From contig JADZEF010000395.1 of the NCBI GenBank assembly GCA_020850695.1, forward strand, positions 1 to 47,508: a stretch of 47,508 nucleotides of DNA. The letters run 5' to 3'. The position numbers and the translations under genes were made by a program. The notes under the pieces were generated by a model that ran no database searches, was not told the DNA's origin, and worked only from the letters and a program-made list of their open reading frames with translations. Below, one piece after another: positions 18,128 to 25,977 of this stretch (positions are counted from its first letter, which is position 1; the number at the start of each line of letters is the position of its first letter). This DNA is from Planctomycetaceae bacterium. GTDB lineage: Bacteria > Planctomycetota > Planctomycetia > Planctomycetales > Planctomycetaceae.

Positions 18128-19528
18128 TCAGGCGGGCACAGCGACGGCGGCGGGCACGTTGCTTCGTGCCAGTTCGAACGTCTTCTTCAGGTTCCATCCG
18201 AAGACGAGCAGCCCGGAGAACATCGCGAGGCCGGCGAAGATGCGCGTTACCCAGAACGGATAAGAGAGTTCGATCGAGGCGTCCCACATCTGCAGTCCGG
18301 CCCACGACCACCCCTGGAACGGCCCGAGCAGGATCAGGTCGGACACCATCACCAGGAGCCCGCCGAACGACAGCCAGTAGTGCCACTCGCACAGCCGGCG
18401 GCTGTACCACGCGACTCCCAGGATCCTCGGGATGAGGTGCGTCATGATGCCGAACAGCCACATGCTGAAGACGCCGAACATCACCATGTGGGCATGCCCG
18501 ACCACCCAGTCGGTGAAGTGGATCAGCGCCTGAAAAGTAAGCGTCGTCTGGAACGAGCACTGCAGGCAGGTCAGGAAGTAGAACACCATCCCCGTGTAGA
18601 ACCAGCGGATCGGCAGGTTGGTGACGACCGCCCGGCCATTCCCCCAGAGCGTTCCGAAGAAGTTGACGATGACCGTCGTCACCACCAGCTCGACGGCGAT
18701 CGTCGAGATGATTGCTCCGTACTGAAGGAACATCGGAATCGGCGTGTAGAGGAAGTGGTGAATGCCTTGAAGAGGGTAGAAGAACGCCAGCCCCCAGAAA
18801 CCGACGAGACTGAGCCCATGGCTCCAGATCGGCTTCTTCAGAAGCAGCGGGACAAAGTAGTACATCAGCCCCCACCCAAGCGGTGTGACGAACAGACCCA
18901 CGAGGTCATGGATGAACAACCCGCCCACTGCACCCGCACTCGACCCCGAGACGAAGTACTGCGGCATGAAGTTCCCCATCGCGTAGGTGAGGAACGTCCA
19001 CACGAAGGCCGCCATGAAGTACCAGAGCGTGACGTAGAGGGCCCCTTTCATCCGGGCGATGGGCGCCATGAAATTGATGGCGACCAGCAGCAGCCCCGCC
19101 AGGGCGAGAGGATCGATCCATACCGGCGTTTCGCCCCATTCCAGCCCCTGGGCTTCGCCGAGCAGAATGCCGACGGCCGTGCTGGTGACGACGACCTGCC
19201 ATGCGGCGAAGATGAACCACGACAGCCGCTTGTCGAGGACGGGCCGCAACGTCAGCCGCGGCACGACCCAGTGCAGGGTCCCCAGAAAAGCATTGGCCAG
19301 AAAGCCGTAGGCGATGGCGTTGGTGTGCACCATTCGCCAGCGGCCCGGCGAAAGCAGCTCGATTTCACTGATCGGATTCCAGTTGACCAGCTGCAGCGCC
19401 ATCAGCAGTCCGCCCAGCATCGAGGCGAACATGTACGAGCAAGCGGCAACGAAGTACCAGAGGACCAGGCGCTCGTCGACGAGATCGCGATGCGCCGGCA
19501 AGGGAGATGCGTCCGAAGTGTCCGCCAT
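18128..19528 (-). CDS. ccoN: cbb3-type cytochrome c oxidase subunit I (CcoN/FixN-like)
   Basis: 466 aa, about 12 transmembrane helices. This is the catalytic subunit reducing O2 at the haem b3-CuB centre and pumping protons. The ligands can be counted: low-spin haem His68 (MVHTN) and His347, CuB ligands His207, His257 and His258 (GIHHFLY), active-site Tyr251, and high-spin haem His345 in VGHAHMV. All are in the expected order, so the enzyme should be active. The start at ATG 19528 is chosen for its AGGAAC Shine-Dalgarno and because upstream codons (from TTG 19594) run through a palindromic repeat. It is flanked by repeats on both sides: the palindrome at 19561-19578 and heptamers at 18024-18072. 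Confidence 0.94.
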   Translation of the reverse strand: MADTSDASPLPAHRDLVDERLVLWYFVAACSYMFASMLGGLLMALQLVNWNPISEIELLSPGRWRMVHTNAIAYGFLANAFLGTLHWVVPRLTLRPVLDKRLSWFIFAAWQVVVTSTAVGILLGEAQGLEWGETPVWIDPLALAGLLLVAINFMAPIARMKGALYVTLWYFMAAFVWTFLTYAMGNFMPQYFVSGSSAGAVGGLFIHDLVGLFVTPLGWGLMYYFVPLLLKKPIWSHGLSLVGFWGLAFFYPLQGIHHFLYTPIPMFLQYGAIISTIAVELVVTTVIVNFFGTLWGNGRAVVTNLPIRWFYTGMVFYFLTCLQCSFQTTLTFQALIHFTDWVVGHAHMVMFGVFSMWLFGIMTHLIPRILGVAWYSRRLCEWHYWLSFGGLLVMVSDLILLGPFQGWSWAGLQMWDASIELSYPFWVTRIFAGLAMFSGLLVFGWNLKKTFELARSNVPAAVAVPA

Positions 19529-19560
19529 AAGTTTCGTTCCTGCGACCGCGAGACATTCGT

Positions 19561-19578
19561 GGCACGAGCACTCGTGCC
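19561..19578. repeat. 8-bp palindrome upstream of ccoN (REP-like)
   Basis: GGCACGAG and CTCGTGCC separated by two bases form a perfect hairpin-capable palindrome 33 bp before the ccoN start codon. It sits inside a transcribed operon gap of 104 bp. It may be a dispersed extragenic palindrome or an RNA processing site. Whether it recurs elsewhere in the genome cannot be seen from this window. Confidence 0.6.
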
Positions 19579-19632
19579 CGTGCGAAACGCCCAATCTTCA
19601 ACCACCAGAACATGCGGGCCGGAGCGCCCGTG

Positions 19633-20295
19633 TTACGTCGCGACCCGGGTTGGAGATAATGGTTCCGGCGGCTGGTACGCCGAGTACTGCCCCAGCGGCG
19701 CCAGGGCTGCCATCGTCCAGCCGTAGACAAGATGCGTCGCCGCAGCGACCCACCACGGCAGAATCTGCGGGTCCGTGATCCAGTTCCCGCCCAGCAACAC
19801 CGGCTGCAGCCAGATCAGAATGCCGTAGAAGTTGATGACCCACAGCCCGAGAGCAAGAACCGTTCCGACCGCCAGTCGACGCCCCAGCGGGGCATCCCCC
19901 GCCCACTTCATCATCAACACATGAAACGGAACGCCGACGATCATCCCGGTCGCCAGGTACAGGCAGCACCCGAAGGCGACGATCAATCCATCCGGCACCG
20001 CATAGACGTTCTCGGCTCCCCGCGCCAGCGAAAGCGCCTTCTCGCCGAAAGGAAACGTCAAGTAGACACGAATCAGTTCGAGCGGGCTCTTGCGCACGAT
20101 CGGCGCGCCGATGACGTTCACCAGGAGGCTCGTCATCGCCCCGAAGATTCCCAGAAGGAAGCCCGTCGTCGCGTAGTAGGCTCCGTAGAATCCGGTCGGC
20201 TTCCAGAGCGGCAGGTCCTCCGCGATGATCTCCCGCTCCAGCTCGCGGGCCCGGTCGAGCAACCGTTGAAGCTCATGCTGCTTGTCGACGCTCAT
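19633..20295 (-). CDS. Multi-helix membrane protein of the cbb3 operon, unknown function
   Basis: 220 aa starting MSVDKQHELQRLLDRARELE, an amphipathic helix, followed by four clear membrane stretches: about 38-62 (TTGFLLGIFGAMTSLLVNVI), 98-125 (LIVAFGCCLYLATGMIVGVP), 140-165 (LAVGTVLALGLWVINFYGIL) and 185-205. It starts in a 4-bp ATGA overlap with the dihaem cytochrome gene and is followed by ccoN, so it is cotranslated with oxidase components. It shows no haem-ligand His pairs like those of CcoN. Its position between a cytochrome and subunit I suggests a structural or quinone/cytochrome docking role. No family name can be given from sequence alone. Confidence 0.8.
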   Translation of the reverse strand: MSVDKQHELQRLLDRARELEREIIAEDLPLWKPTGFYGAYYATTGFLLGIFGAMTSLLVNVIGAPIVRKSPLELIRVYLTFPFGEKALSLARGAENVYAVPDGLIVAFGCCLYLATGMIVGVPFHVLMMKWAGDAPLGRRLAVGTVLALGLWVINFYGILIWLQPVLLGGNWITDPQILPWWVAAATHLVYGWTMAALAPLGQYSAYQPPEPLSPTRVAT

Positions 20296-21518
20296 GGGCG
20301 AGCCTCCTTCGCATCGGTCAGCGACACGGAAACGTCTCGTCGAATCCCCGGCATGGGTCCAATGGCCGCGGGCGGAATGTTGCCGCGGCGTCGATCGTTC
20401 GACACATACAGCACGAACGCCACCACGTCCCAGATGCGATCCGGCTCCTTCGCGAAGATCGTCGCGAAGCCCGGCATCGGCGTGCCGTTGATGCCGTTGT
20501 AGATCCGGCGATAGATGTCGATCGGCTGGTCCCCCCCGCGAAGCATTCCCGAGGTCAGGTCGGCCGCCTGCGTCGGATGTCCCCAGGCATCCTTGAGGTC
20601 GCCGCGCAGATTGTCGATCGTCTGGCCGCGGCCGTCCGGCCCATGGCACTTGATGCAACCAGTCGCCGGGTTGAGGAACACCTCGCGCCCTCGCGTCACC
20701 CGCGCCTCGGTCAGCACGGGCTCCGGAGTCAGCGGAGAGACAACCAGCTCGTCGGCGCCGTTCCACCGCTTGACGATGCCGTCCCGGCTCTCTCGCAGCA
20801 GCGGCGCGAAGGCCTTCTGGAACTTCTTCTCCGCGTCGGCGATGTCGACCTTCTTCTGTCCTTCGTCCGGCTCCATCGCCTCATCCCACACGTCGGGAGC
20901 CTCTCGCGCCAACGCGGTCTCGAACTCTCCGCGCATCGCCAGGAGCTTGACGTAATCGGTGACGGCGTCGAGATCCTCTTTCGGCAGCAGGCTGAAAGAC
21001 GGCATTGAGGTGCCTGGTATTCCCCTCTTCACCGTCCGCTTGAGATCTTCAAGCCGCGGACGGGCGCCGTACTTTGTCGACGTGAACTTGAAAACTCCCT
21101 TGCGGTAGTCGCGCGGTTTGGGCACGAGCGTCGCCGCCGCGGGTCCGTGCCCATCTCCCGACACGCCGTGACAAGACTCGCAGCGCTTCGCGTAGACCGC
21201 CCGGCCGCGTTCCAGATGTGCCGCTGGGGCCGAAGCGTCTCCCAGCATCTTCGGCTCGCGGACCGTCCCGCAGTACGAGACCAGGAGCCGTTGAACTTCC
21301 TCCTGGAGAGGCGCCGGAAGCTTCGTCACTTCCGCGCTGGAAACGTGCTCCGCCTGCTCCACCTGGGTGCAGCCTCCCACCGCAATGAACAGGGCCAGTG
21401 GAAACGCCGGAGGAAGCTGAAAAGTCGAAGCTTTTCGGCCACACTGGCCGGAGATATCGGACTGCGATTTGCATTCCGTGGCGACTTCCCATTGGGGGCT
21501 GTCCGCGAGGACCGCCAC
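20292..21518 (-). CDS. Dihaem c-type cytochrome lipoprotein, first gene of the cbb3 operon
   Basis: Two cytochrome c domains: CESCH (about 113-117 from the GTG start at 21518) with axial Met in GTSMPSF, and CIKCH (about 288-292) with GTPMPGF. They are 175 residues apart, whereas CcoP haem sites are about 80 apart, so this is not a standard CcoP. A lipobox-like segment (LALFIAVGGC) precedes the first domain, which predicts a lipid-anchored periplasmic protein. The start is uncertain. GTG 21518 and TTG 21572 are the only in-frame candidates seen and leave an unusually long stretch before the signal segment. As head gene of the operon it probably replaces CcoP as electron entry. It ends in an ATGA overlap with the next gene. 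Confidence 0.85.
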   Translation of the reverse strand: MAVLADSPQWEVATECKSQSDISGQCGRKASTFQLPPAFPLALFIAVGGCTQVEQAEHVSSAEVTKLPAPLQEEVQRLLVSYCGTVREPKMLGDASAPAAHLERGRAVYAKRCESCHGVSGDGHGPAAATLVPKPRDYRKGVFKFTSTKYGARPRLEDLKRTVKRGIPGTSMPSFSLLPKEDLDAVTDYVKLLAMRGEFETALAREAPDVWDEAMEPDEGQKKVDIADAEKKFQKAFAPLLRESRDGIVKRWNGADELVVSPLTPEPVLTEARVTRGREVFLNPATGCIKCHGPDGRGQTIDNLRGDLKDAWGHPTQAADLTSGMLRGGDQPIDIYRRIYNGINGTPMPGFATIFAKEPDRIWDVVAFVLYVSNDRRRGNIPPAAIGPMPGIRRDVSVSLTDAKEARP

Positions 21519-21540
21519 TTCCTGGCTTTCGGAGCTTTCC

Positions 21541-21960
21541 GTGAATCGCCCACTGGTCAACTTCTGGCTCAATGCCTGTCTCCTCGTCGCCTATGTCCTG
21601 TTGCTCTGGTCGTCGACGGTCCTGCATTTCGTCTTTCCTCCGGGCCCGCAGGCGGGAGGATGGACGCTCTGGGGGGCCGGCTATCTGCAGTGGCGCGGAC
21701 TTCAGTTCGGGATTCTCGTCGTGCTGACTCTCGGCATCCTGTGGCATGTCATGCTGCATTGGTCGTGGGTCTGCGGCATCGTTTCCACCAAAATCCTTCG
21801 CAGCCGAGGTCGACCCGATGAAGGAAGCCAGACCCTCGCGGGCGTCGCCGCATTGATCGTCCTCCTCGTCATCGTCGGCACTCTGACCGCCGCCGCATTT
21901 CTGACGATCCGCCGGCCGGAGCCTGGGTCGAGCCACGCAGCACGGGTCGAGCGCTTTTGA
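21541..21960 (+). CDS. DUF4405-type membrane protein
   Basis: 139 aa from GTG 21541, which has GGAG seven bases upstream. Starts NRPLVNFWLNACLLVAYVLL, with a first helix, a second helix around GLQFGILVVLTLGILWHVML, and a third near the C-terminus (GVAALIVLLVIVGTLTAAAF). Histidines at the membrane faces (VLHFVF, LWHVMLHWSW) fit the haem-b/flavocytochrome-like DUF4405 proteins that often sit near c-type cytochromes. It is divergent from the dihaem cytochrome gene, with only about 22 bp between the likely start codons, so each promoter must overlap the other gene. Function unproven; an electron-transfer membrane haem protein is a reasonable guess. Confidence 0.8.
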   Translation: MNRPLVNFWLNACLLVAYVLLLWSSTVLHFVFPPGPQAGGWTLWGAGYLQWRGLQFGILVVLTLGILWHVMLHWSWVCGIVSTKILRSRGRPDEGSQTLAGVAALIVLLVIVGTLTAAAFLTIRRPEPGSSHAARVERF

Positions 21961-22378
21961 CGAGGCATCTTTCATGCCGCGTTCCGACGGCCGCAGAGAG
22001 GAACGACAAAGGCTCGGCAAACGGGGAACCGAGGTCCGCCTCGCGAATCATCGGGAGCGGATCTGCCCCACCTTGTCACGCGCGGGTCGGTCGTCCGTGT
22101 GCGGTGCCGCACAGCTCGTCACACATGTGACGGCCTGTCGCGCCCCGTTTGTCGATCCGGCTGGGTGGGACGCCCTGAGTCCTCGAAGAGCGTGGCACCC
22201 GCTGTACTCGGACAATACGACGGTTCGATCGTCCGACAGCACAGCGCAATCGCGCGGCTTCGAACATGAGAGGGGCTCCCAGTCAAATCGACCGAGGCGA
22301 GGAAAGGACTCAATCCTCTCCTCGCCTCGATTCGCACAAACCCATCCCCTGCACCACAGAGGCCGGAAGCGAGCGACC
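21961..22378. other. Non-coding gap between convergent genes with several inverted repeats
   Basis: 418 bp between the DUF4405 gene and the first monohaem cytochrome gene, which converge. No protein-like frame was found. It contains two tight imperfect palindromes, TGTGCGG-TG-CCGCACA (22098-22113) and GTCACA-CA-TGTGAC (22118-22131), and the strong hairpin at 22293-22329. Palindromes of this kind look like regulator sites or extragenic repeats, yet a gap between convergent ends needs no operator. Confidence 0.55.
22293..22329. terminator. Strong bidirectional hairpin between convergent genes
   Basis: CGAGGCGAGGA pairs perfectly over 11 bp with TCCTCGCCTCG, with a further AGGA/TCCT pairing inside. 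It ends 49 bp after the stop codon of the cytochrome gene on the minus strand. It has no T-run, so a rho-independent role is inferred from strength and position. Confidence 0.55.
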
Positions 22379-22849
22379 CTATTTCTCCGCAATAATCGTG
22401 TTCCGGACCCATTTGTGGCATTCGATGCACGTCATGGTTCCCTCGATCCAGGTGAGGGCCGCCCCCTCCAGCTTCTTCTCATTCGCCTTGGTCTCCAGCT
22501 GTTCCATGATGCGGCGGAACTGGTTGCTGAACTGCCGGTAGCTGGCATCGTTCGAGACCTGCCACTTTTCCGCCGCGCTGAGCCGCTGCATGCGCTTCGC
22601 GCCGGACGCAATCAGCTTGAAGTCTTCCGTTGCGAGTCCCTCGAGAACATCGCTCGAGGCCTCGAGCTTTTCCCGCATGAACTTGCTCAGCTCCTGCTTG
22701 CGCCGCTCCTGTGCCTTGGAGTCGCGCGAGTCGACGGTCGGGGCCGGCTTCGATTCCTGCGCTGCGGACTTTTTCACGAACTGCGTGGCCGCGACGGCGG
22801 ACGCGAACAGGAGCGCGACGGCAACAATTTCAGTTCCATGCTTCCGCAT
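22379..22849 (-). CDS. Small periplasmic cytochrome with C-terminal haem (family copy 1)
   Basis: 156 aa from ATG 22849 with GGAG nine bases upstream. A signal peptide (about 1-30, RKHGTEIVAVALLFASAVAA) is followed by a mostly helical domain and a single haem site CIECH near the C-terminus. The arrangement of four helices with the haem motif in the last one is that of class II cytochrome c (c prime-like), without clear overall similarity by eye. The motif set FMREKLEASSDVLEGL, TEDFKLI, then Y..FS..FRRIMEQL and AALTWIEGTMTCIECH is shared with the genes at 22912-23379 and 45338-45793. It follows the second copy by 62 bp. Likely a redox carrier or gas/haem sensor in the periplasm. Confidence 0.87.
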   Translation of the reverse strand: MRKHGTEIVAVALLFASAVAATQFVKKSAAQESKPAPTVDSRDSKAQERRKQELSKFMREKLEASSDVLEGLATEDFKLIASGAKRMQRLSAAEKWQVSNDASYRQFSNQFRRIMEQLETKANEKKLEGAALTWIEGTMTCIECHKWVRNTIIAEK

Positions 22850-22911
22850 GACGGTTTCTCCGGTGAGGGACGATCGGGAAGACGAATGGGCGAGGGAAGA
22901 GCCTTGTGGCA

Positions 22912-23379
22912 TCACCGCGTGACGGCGCTCACCGCCGTCTCGACCGTCCGCCCACCGGGCGGCTGGATCCGAGTCATCTGGATGTCGCGGGCGTATTGAT
23001 GGCAGTTGACGCACTGCAGCGTGATCTGCGTCCAGGCCAACGCGGCGGAATCGAGTTTCTTTTCGCGGGCGGCCTTCGAGAGTTTCTCCGTGGACTGCCG
23101 GAACTCCTCGCTCAACTGCACGTAGCGCTCGGTCTTGATCGAATTCCACTCCGCCTTGCGGCTCATCAGCCGCATGCGATCGGCCCCCTCTTCGATCGGG
23201 CCGAATTTCTCGGTGACGAGCCCTTCGAGAACGTCCTTGGACGCATCCAGCTTCCCGTGCATGAAGGCCCGGACGGCATTCCGCGAAGGCGTGTCTTCAT
23301 CGCCCAAGAGAAAGCAGGTCCAGCCGACAAGGACGGCCAGCAGGACAAGCCACATCATTCTTCCTGAGAGGGATGGCAT
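22912..23379 (-). CDS. Small cytochrome with C-terminal haem (family copy 2)
   Basis: 155 aa from ATG 23379 (SD AGGAG). A hydrophobic segment (about 8-26, MMWLVLLAVLVGWTCFLLG) may be an uncleaved anchor or signal peptide. The domain reads AFMHGKLDASKDVLEGLVTE, then EEFRQSTEKLSKAAREKKL and the haem site CVNCH. A 24-residue tail follows the haem, longer than in copy 1. Gene order (copy 2 then copy 1, minus strand, 62 bp apart) points to cotranscription. The reading frame extends upstream to 23739, but the extra residues look non-coding. Confidence 0.86.
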   Translation of the reverse strand: MPSLSGRMMWLVLLAVLVGWTCFLLGDEDTPSRNAVRAFMHGKLDASKDVLEGLVTEKFGPIEEGADRMRLMSRKAEWNSIKTERYVQLSEEFRQSTEKLSKAAREKKLDSAALAWTQITLQCVNCHQYARDIQMTRIQPPGGRTVETAVSAVTR

Positions 23380-23775
23380 CCCCGTCTCCTGTTTTCCGTT
23401 GTGGAACTCGAACTCACACCCCGGCGTCCGACAAAGCACACGTCGTGCCGCAGAGAAAAGTGATTCCTGGGGGACCATTTTGCTGGTTGACCACGGTTGC
23501 GTGTGCGATTTCGCACGCCGAACGTGCCAGGACGCGCGCTCGCCATCCCAGATCATGAATCTCGCACATTCCGAGCGATGGCCCGGAATAAGGGAGTGAA
23601 GTCGCGGAATTCCATGCGCATGAGCTTTGCAGAGAGAATCAGGCTTGCGGTCATGCGAAAGATGCGGACTCAGCCGCTTTCTCGGCGAATTCCGCAGGAA
23701 TCGTCGCTGGACTGAGAGGGCGACCGACAATACGCTCACGCAAAGATCGCCCGGTATTCATGTAGAGACATTCCC
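23380..23775. other. Divergent intergenic region
   Basis: 396 bp between the start of cytochrome copy 2 (minus) and the PEBP-family gene (plus). It must contain both promoters. No convincing gene, hairpin or repeat was seen, and no clear -35/-10 pair could be assigned by eye. Confidence 0.5.
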
Positions 23776-24252
23776 ATGCGCCTCACAAGCCCGGCCTTCC
23801 AGCACGATGCCCCCATCCCGCCGCGCTATACGGGCGATGGTGAGGACCTTTCCCCCGCGCTGTCGTGGTCAGCCGTCCCGGCCGGAACGCAGGAACTGGC
23901 GCTGATCTGCGATGACCCCGACGCGCCCACCCCGCAGCCGTGGGTTCATTGGATCATCTACGGGATCCCCGCAAACGTCACGGAACTTCCCGAAGGCGTA
24001 CCAGGCGGCGGCAGGCTCTCGTCGCCGGTCAGCGCGCTCCAGGGAAAGAACTCCTGGTCGTCCGGCCGCACCCTCGGTTATCGAGGGCCAGCCCCGCCGC
24101 GGAAGCATGGGACACACCACTATCACTTCCGGCTCTATGCGCTCGATTCGCCGCTCAAGGCCAATCCGTCACTCGATAAGGATGCCCTGCTGGCCGCGAT
24201 GTCCGGACACATCCTCGCCGAAGCCGAGCTCGTCGGAACCTACGAACGCTGA
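23776..24252 (+). CDS. YbhB/YbcL family (PEBP, Raf kinase inhibitor-like) protein
   Basis: 158 aa, full length for the bacterial family. The ligand-pocket motifs are present: FQHDAPIPPRYTGDGEDLSP at the N-terminus, ICDDPDAP (about 45-52), WVHWIIYGIP (about 56-65) and the GTHHYHFRLYALD strand (about 111-123). These small cytosolic proteins bind phosphate-containing or phospholipid head-group ligands; cellular roles are poorly known. The gene is single and faces groEL tail to tail with 13 bp between stop codons. No strong SD is seen; a GAGA lies about seven bases before the ATG. Confidence 0.92.
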   Translation: MRLTSPAFQHDAPIPPRYTGDGEDLSPALSWSAVPAGTQELALICDDPDAPTPQPWVHWIIYGIPANVTELPEGVPGGGRLSSPVSALQGKNSWSSGRTLGYRGPAPPRKHGTHHYHFRLYALDSPLKANPSLDKDALLAAMSGHILAEAELVGTYER

Positions 24253-24265
24253 CGCGTGACGAAGA

Positions 24266-25891
24266 TTACTCCTCTCCAAGGCCCGACGATCGCGGTCCGT
24301 TTTCCTTCTCATCGGGAACCTCGGTCATCGTGGCTTCGGTCAGAAGCAGCACGCCGGCGACCGAAACGGCGTTCTCCAGAGCCAGCCGCACCACTTTGGT
24401 CGGGTCGATGATCCCCGCTTCCATCAGGTCGACGTACCGGCCGGTGGCTGCGTCGAAGCCAAAGCTCCCCTTCCCTTCGCGCATCTTGCCGACCACGACG
24501 CCCCCGTCCGCCGCCGAGTTCTCGGCGATCTGTCGCGTCGGCGCCTCAAGGGCCTTTTTCAAGATGCGCATCCCCGTCCGCTCGTCTCCGTCACAGCGGG
24601 CCTCTTCCTGTTCGATCGCGTCGATGGCCCGCAGCAAGGTCAGTCCGCCTCCGGGGACGATCCCTTCGGCGATGGCGGCCTTCGTCGCGCTGATCGCATC
24701 ATCCAGCGCTTCCTTCCGGCTCTTCAGTTCGGCCTCGGACGAGGCGCCGACCCGAATGACGGCGACTCCTCCGGAAAGCTTCGCGAGCCGCTCCTGAAGC
24801 TTCTCTCGATCATAGTCCGAAGTGCACTTCTCGATCTGCCGGCGCAGCTCCTGACAACGCCCATCGATGGCCCCCCGGGTTCCCGCTCCGCCGATGATCG
24901 TGGTGTTGTCTTTGTCGATCACGACGCGCCGGGCCCGCCCCAGGTCGGTCAGCTTCAACGTGTCGAGACTGAGCCCCAGCTCCTCCGCGATAAACTGACC
25001 GCCGGTCAGCACGGCCATGTCCTGCATCATCGCCTTCCGCCGGTCGCCGTAGCCCGGCGCTTTCACCGCGGCACACGTCAGAATTCCGCGAAGCCGATTG
25101 ACGACCAGCGTCGCCAGCGCCTCCGAATCCACGTCCTCGGCAATCACCAGCAGCGGTTTGCCCGCCTTGACAAGCTGTTCCAGCAACGGCAGCAGCGACT
25201 TGAGACTGCTGATCTTCTTCTCCGAGAGAAGGATCAACGGCTCCTCGAGAATCACCTGCATCCGCTCCGCGTCCGTGACGAAATAAGGCGAAAGGAACCC
25301 GCGATCAAACTGCATCCCCTCAACCACGTCCAGCGATGTCTCGGTCCCCTTCGATTCCTCGACCGACACCACCCCTTCGCCTCCCACCCGCTCCACGGCG
25401 TCGGCAACGAGATTCCCAAGGTCCGGATCGTTATGTGCGGAGACCGTCGCCACCTGGGCCTTTTCCCGCCGGCTCGAGACAGGGCGCGATTGCGAGCGGA
25501 TACACTCGATCGCCGTCCTGAGCCCCCGGTCGAGGCCTCGCTTGAGATCCACCGCACTCGCCCCGGCCGCGATGTTCCGCAGCCCTTCGTGGTACGCGGC
25601 GTGAGCCAGGATGGTCGACGTGCTCGTTCCGTCGCCGACGACGTCTCCCATCTTCTCCGCGGCTTCCCGAAGCATGCGGGCCCCAAGGTTCTCCTCCGGG
25701 TCCTTGAGATCAAACTCCTTCGCGATCGTCACGCCGTCGTTGCAGACGATCGGCTTGCCCCACTTCTTCTCGATCAGCACGCACTTGGACTTCGGGCCGA
25801 GCGTCACCCGGACCGCATTCGCCAGCGCCGTCGCTCCCCGCAGAATTTTCTCGCGGGCTTCCGCGTCAAACAGGAGATGTTTGTGGGCCAT
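24266..25891 (-). CDS. groEL: GroEL/Hsp60 chaperonin, divergent paralogue type
   Basis: 541 aa from ATG 25891 with GAGGAAG as SD. ATP-site motifs are visible: TLGPK (31-35), NDGVTIAKE (51-59), GDGTS at 86-90 with Asp87, and IVPGGG in the equatorial domain. The apical domain is complete (FDRGFLSPYF, KAPGYGDRR). The tail ends DEKENGPRSSGLGEE rather than with GGM repeats. GDGTSTSTILA replaces the usual GDGTTTATVLA. No groES lies in the window, and no CIRCE (TTAGCACTC-N9-GAGTGCTAA) was found before it. It is therefore probably an additional GroEL rather than the housekeeping copy. It is in line with a 134-aa gene and hsp20 upstream on the same strand. Confidence 0.94.
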   Translation of the reverse strand: MAHKHLLFDAEAREKILRGATALANAVRVTLGPKSKCVLIEKKWGKPIVCNDGVTIAKEFDLKDPEENLGARMLREAAEKMGDVVGDGTSTSTILAHAAYHEGLRNIAAGASAVDLKRGLDRGLRTAIECIRSQSRPVSSRREKAQVATVSAHNDPDLGNLVADAVERVGGEGVVSVEESKGTETSLDVVEGMQFDRGFLSPYFVTDAERMQVILEEPLILLSEKKISSLKSLLPLLEQLVKAGKPLLVIAEDVDSEALATLVVNRLRGILTCAAVKAPGYGDRRKAMMQDMAVLTGGQFIAEELGLSLDTLKLTDLGRARRVVIDKDNTTIIGGAGTRGAIDGRCQELRRQIEKCTSDYDREKLQERLAKLSGGVAVIRVGASSEAELKSRKEALDDAISATKAAIAEGIVPGGGLTLLRAIDAIEQEEARCDGDERTGMRILKKALEAPTRQIAENSAADGGVVVGKMREGKGSFGFDAATGRYVDLMEAGIIDPTKVVRLALENAVSVAGVLLLTEATMTEVPDEKENGPRSSGLGEE

Positions 25892-25977
25892 GAGGACTTC
25901 CTCGAATGCTCTCAAGTCAGAAACACGGGGGCGGGAACCTTGGGATGCCTTCGGCCAGCCAACTTCACGTCCGCAAG

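Noticed and set aside
18380..19726. 448-codon open frame antisense to ccoN
   Set aside because: CcoN has all ligands in frame; the antisense product is His/Arg/Glu low-complexity.
20292..21518. Annotation of the dihaem lipoprotein as CcoP
   Set aside because: Haem motifs are 175 residues apart, there is no CcoP-type N-terminal membrane anchor, and a lipobox is present instead.
25892..25977. CIRCE operator before groEL
   Set aside because: No TTAGCACTC-N9-GAGTGCTAA or close variant is present there or upstream of hsp20.
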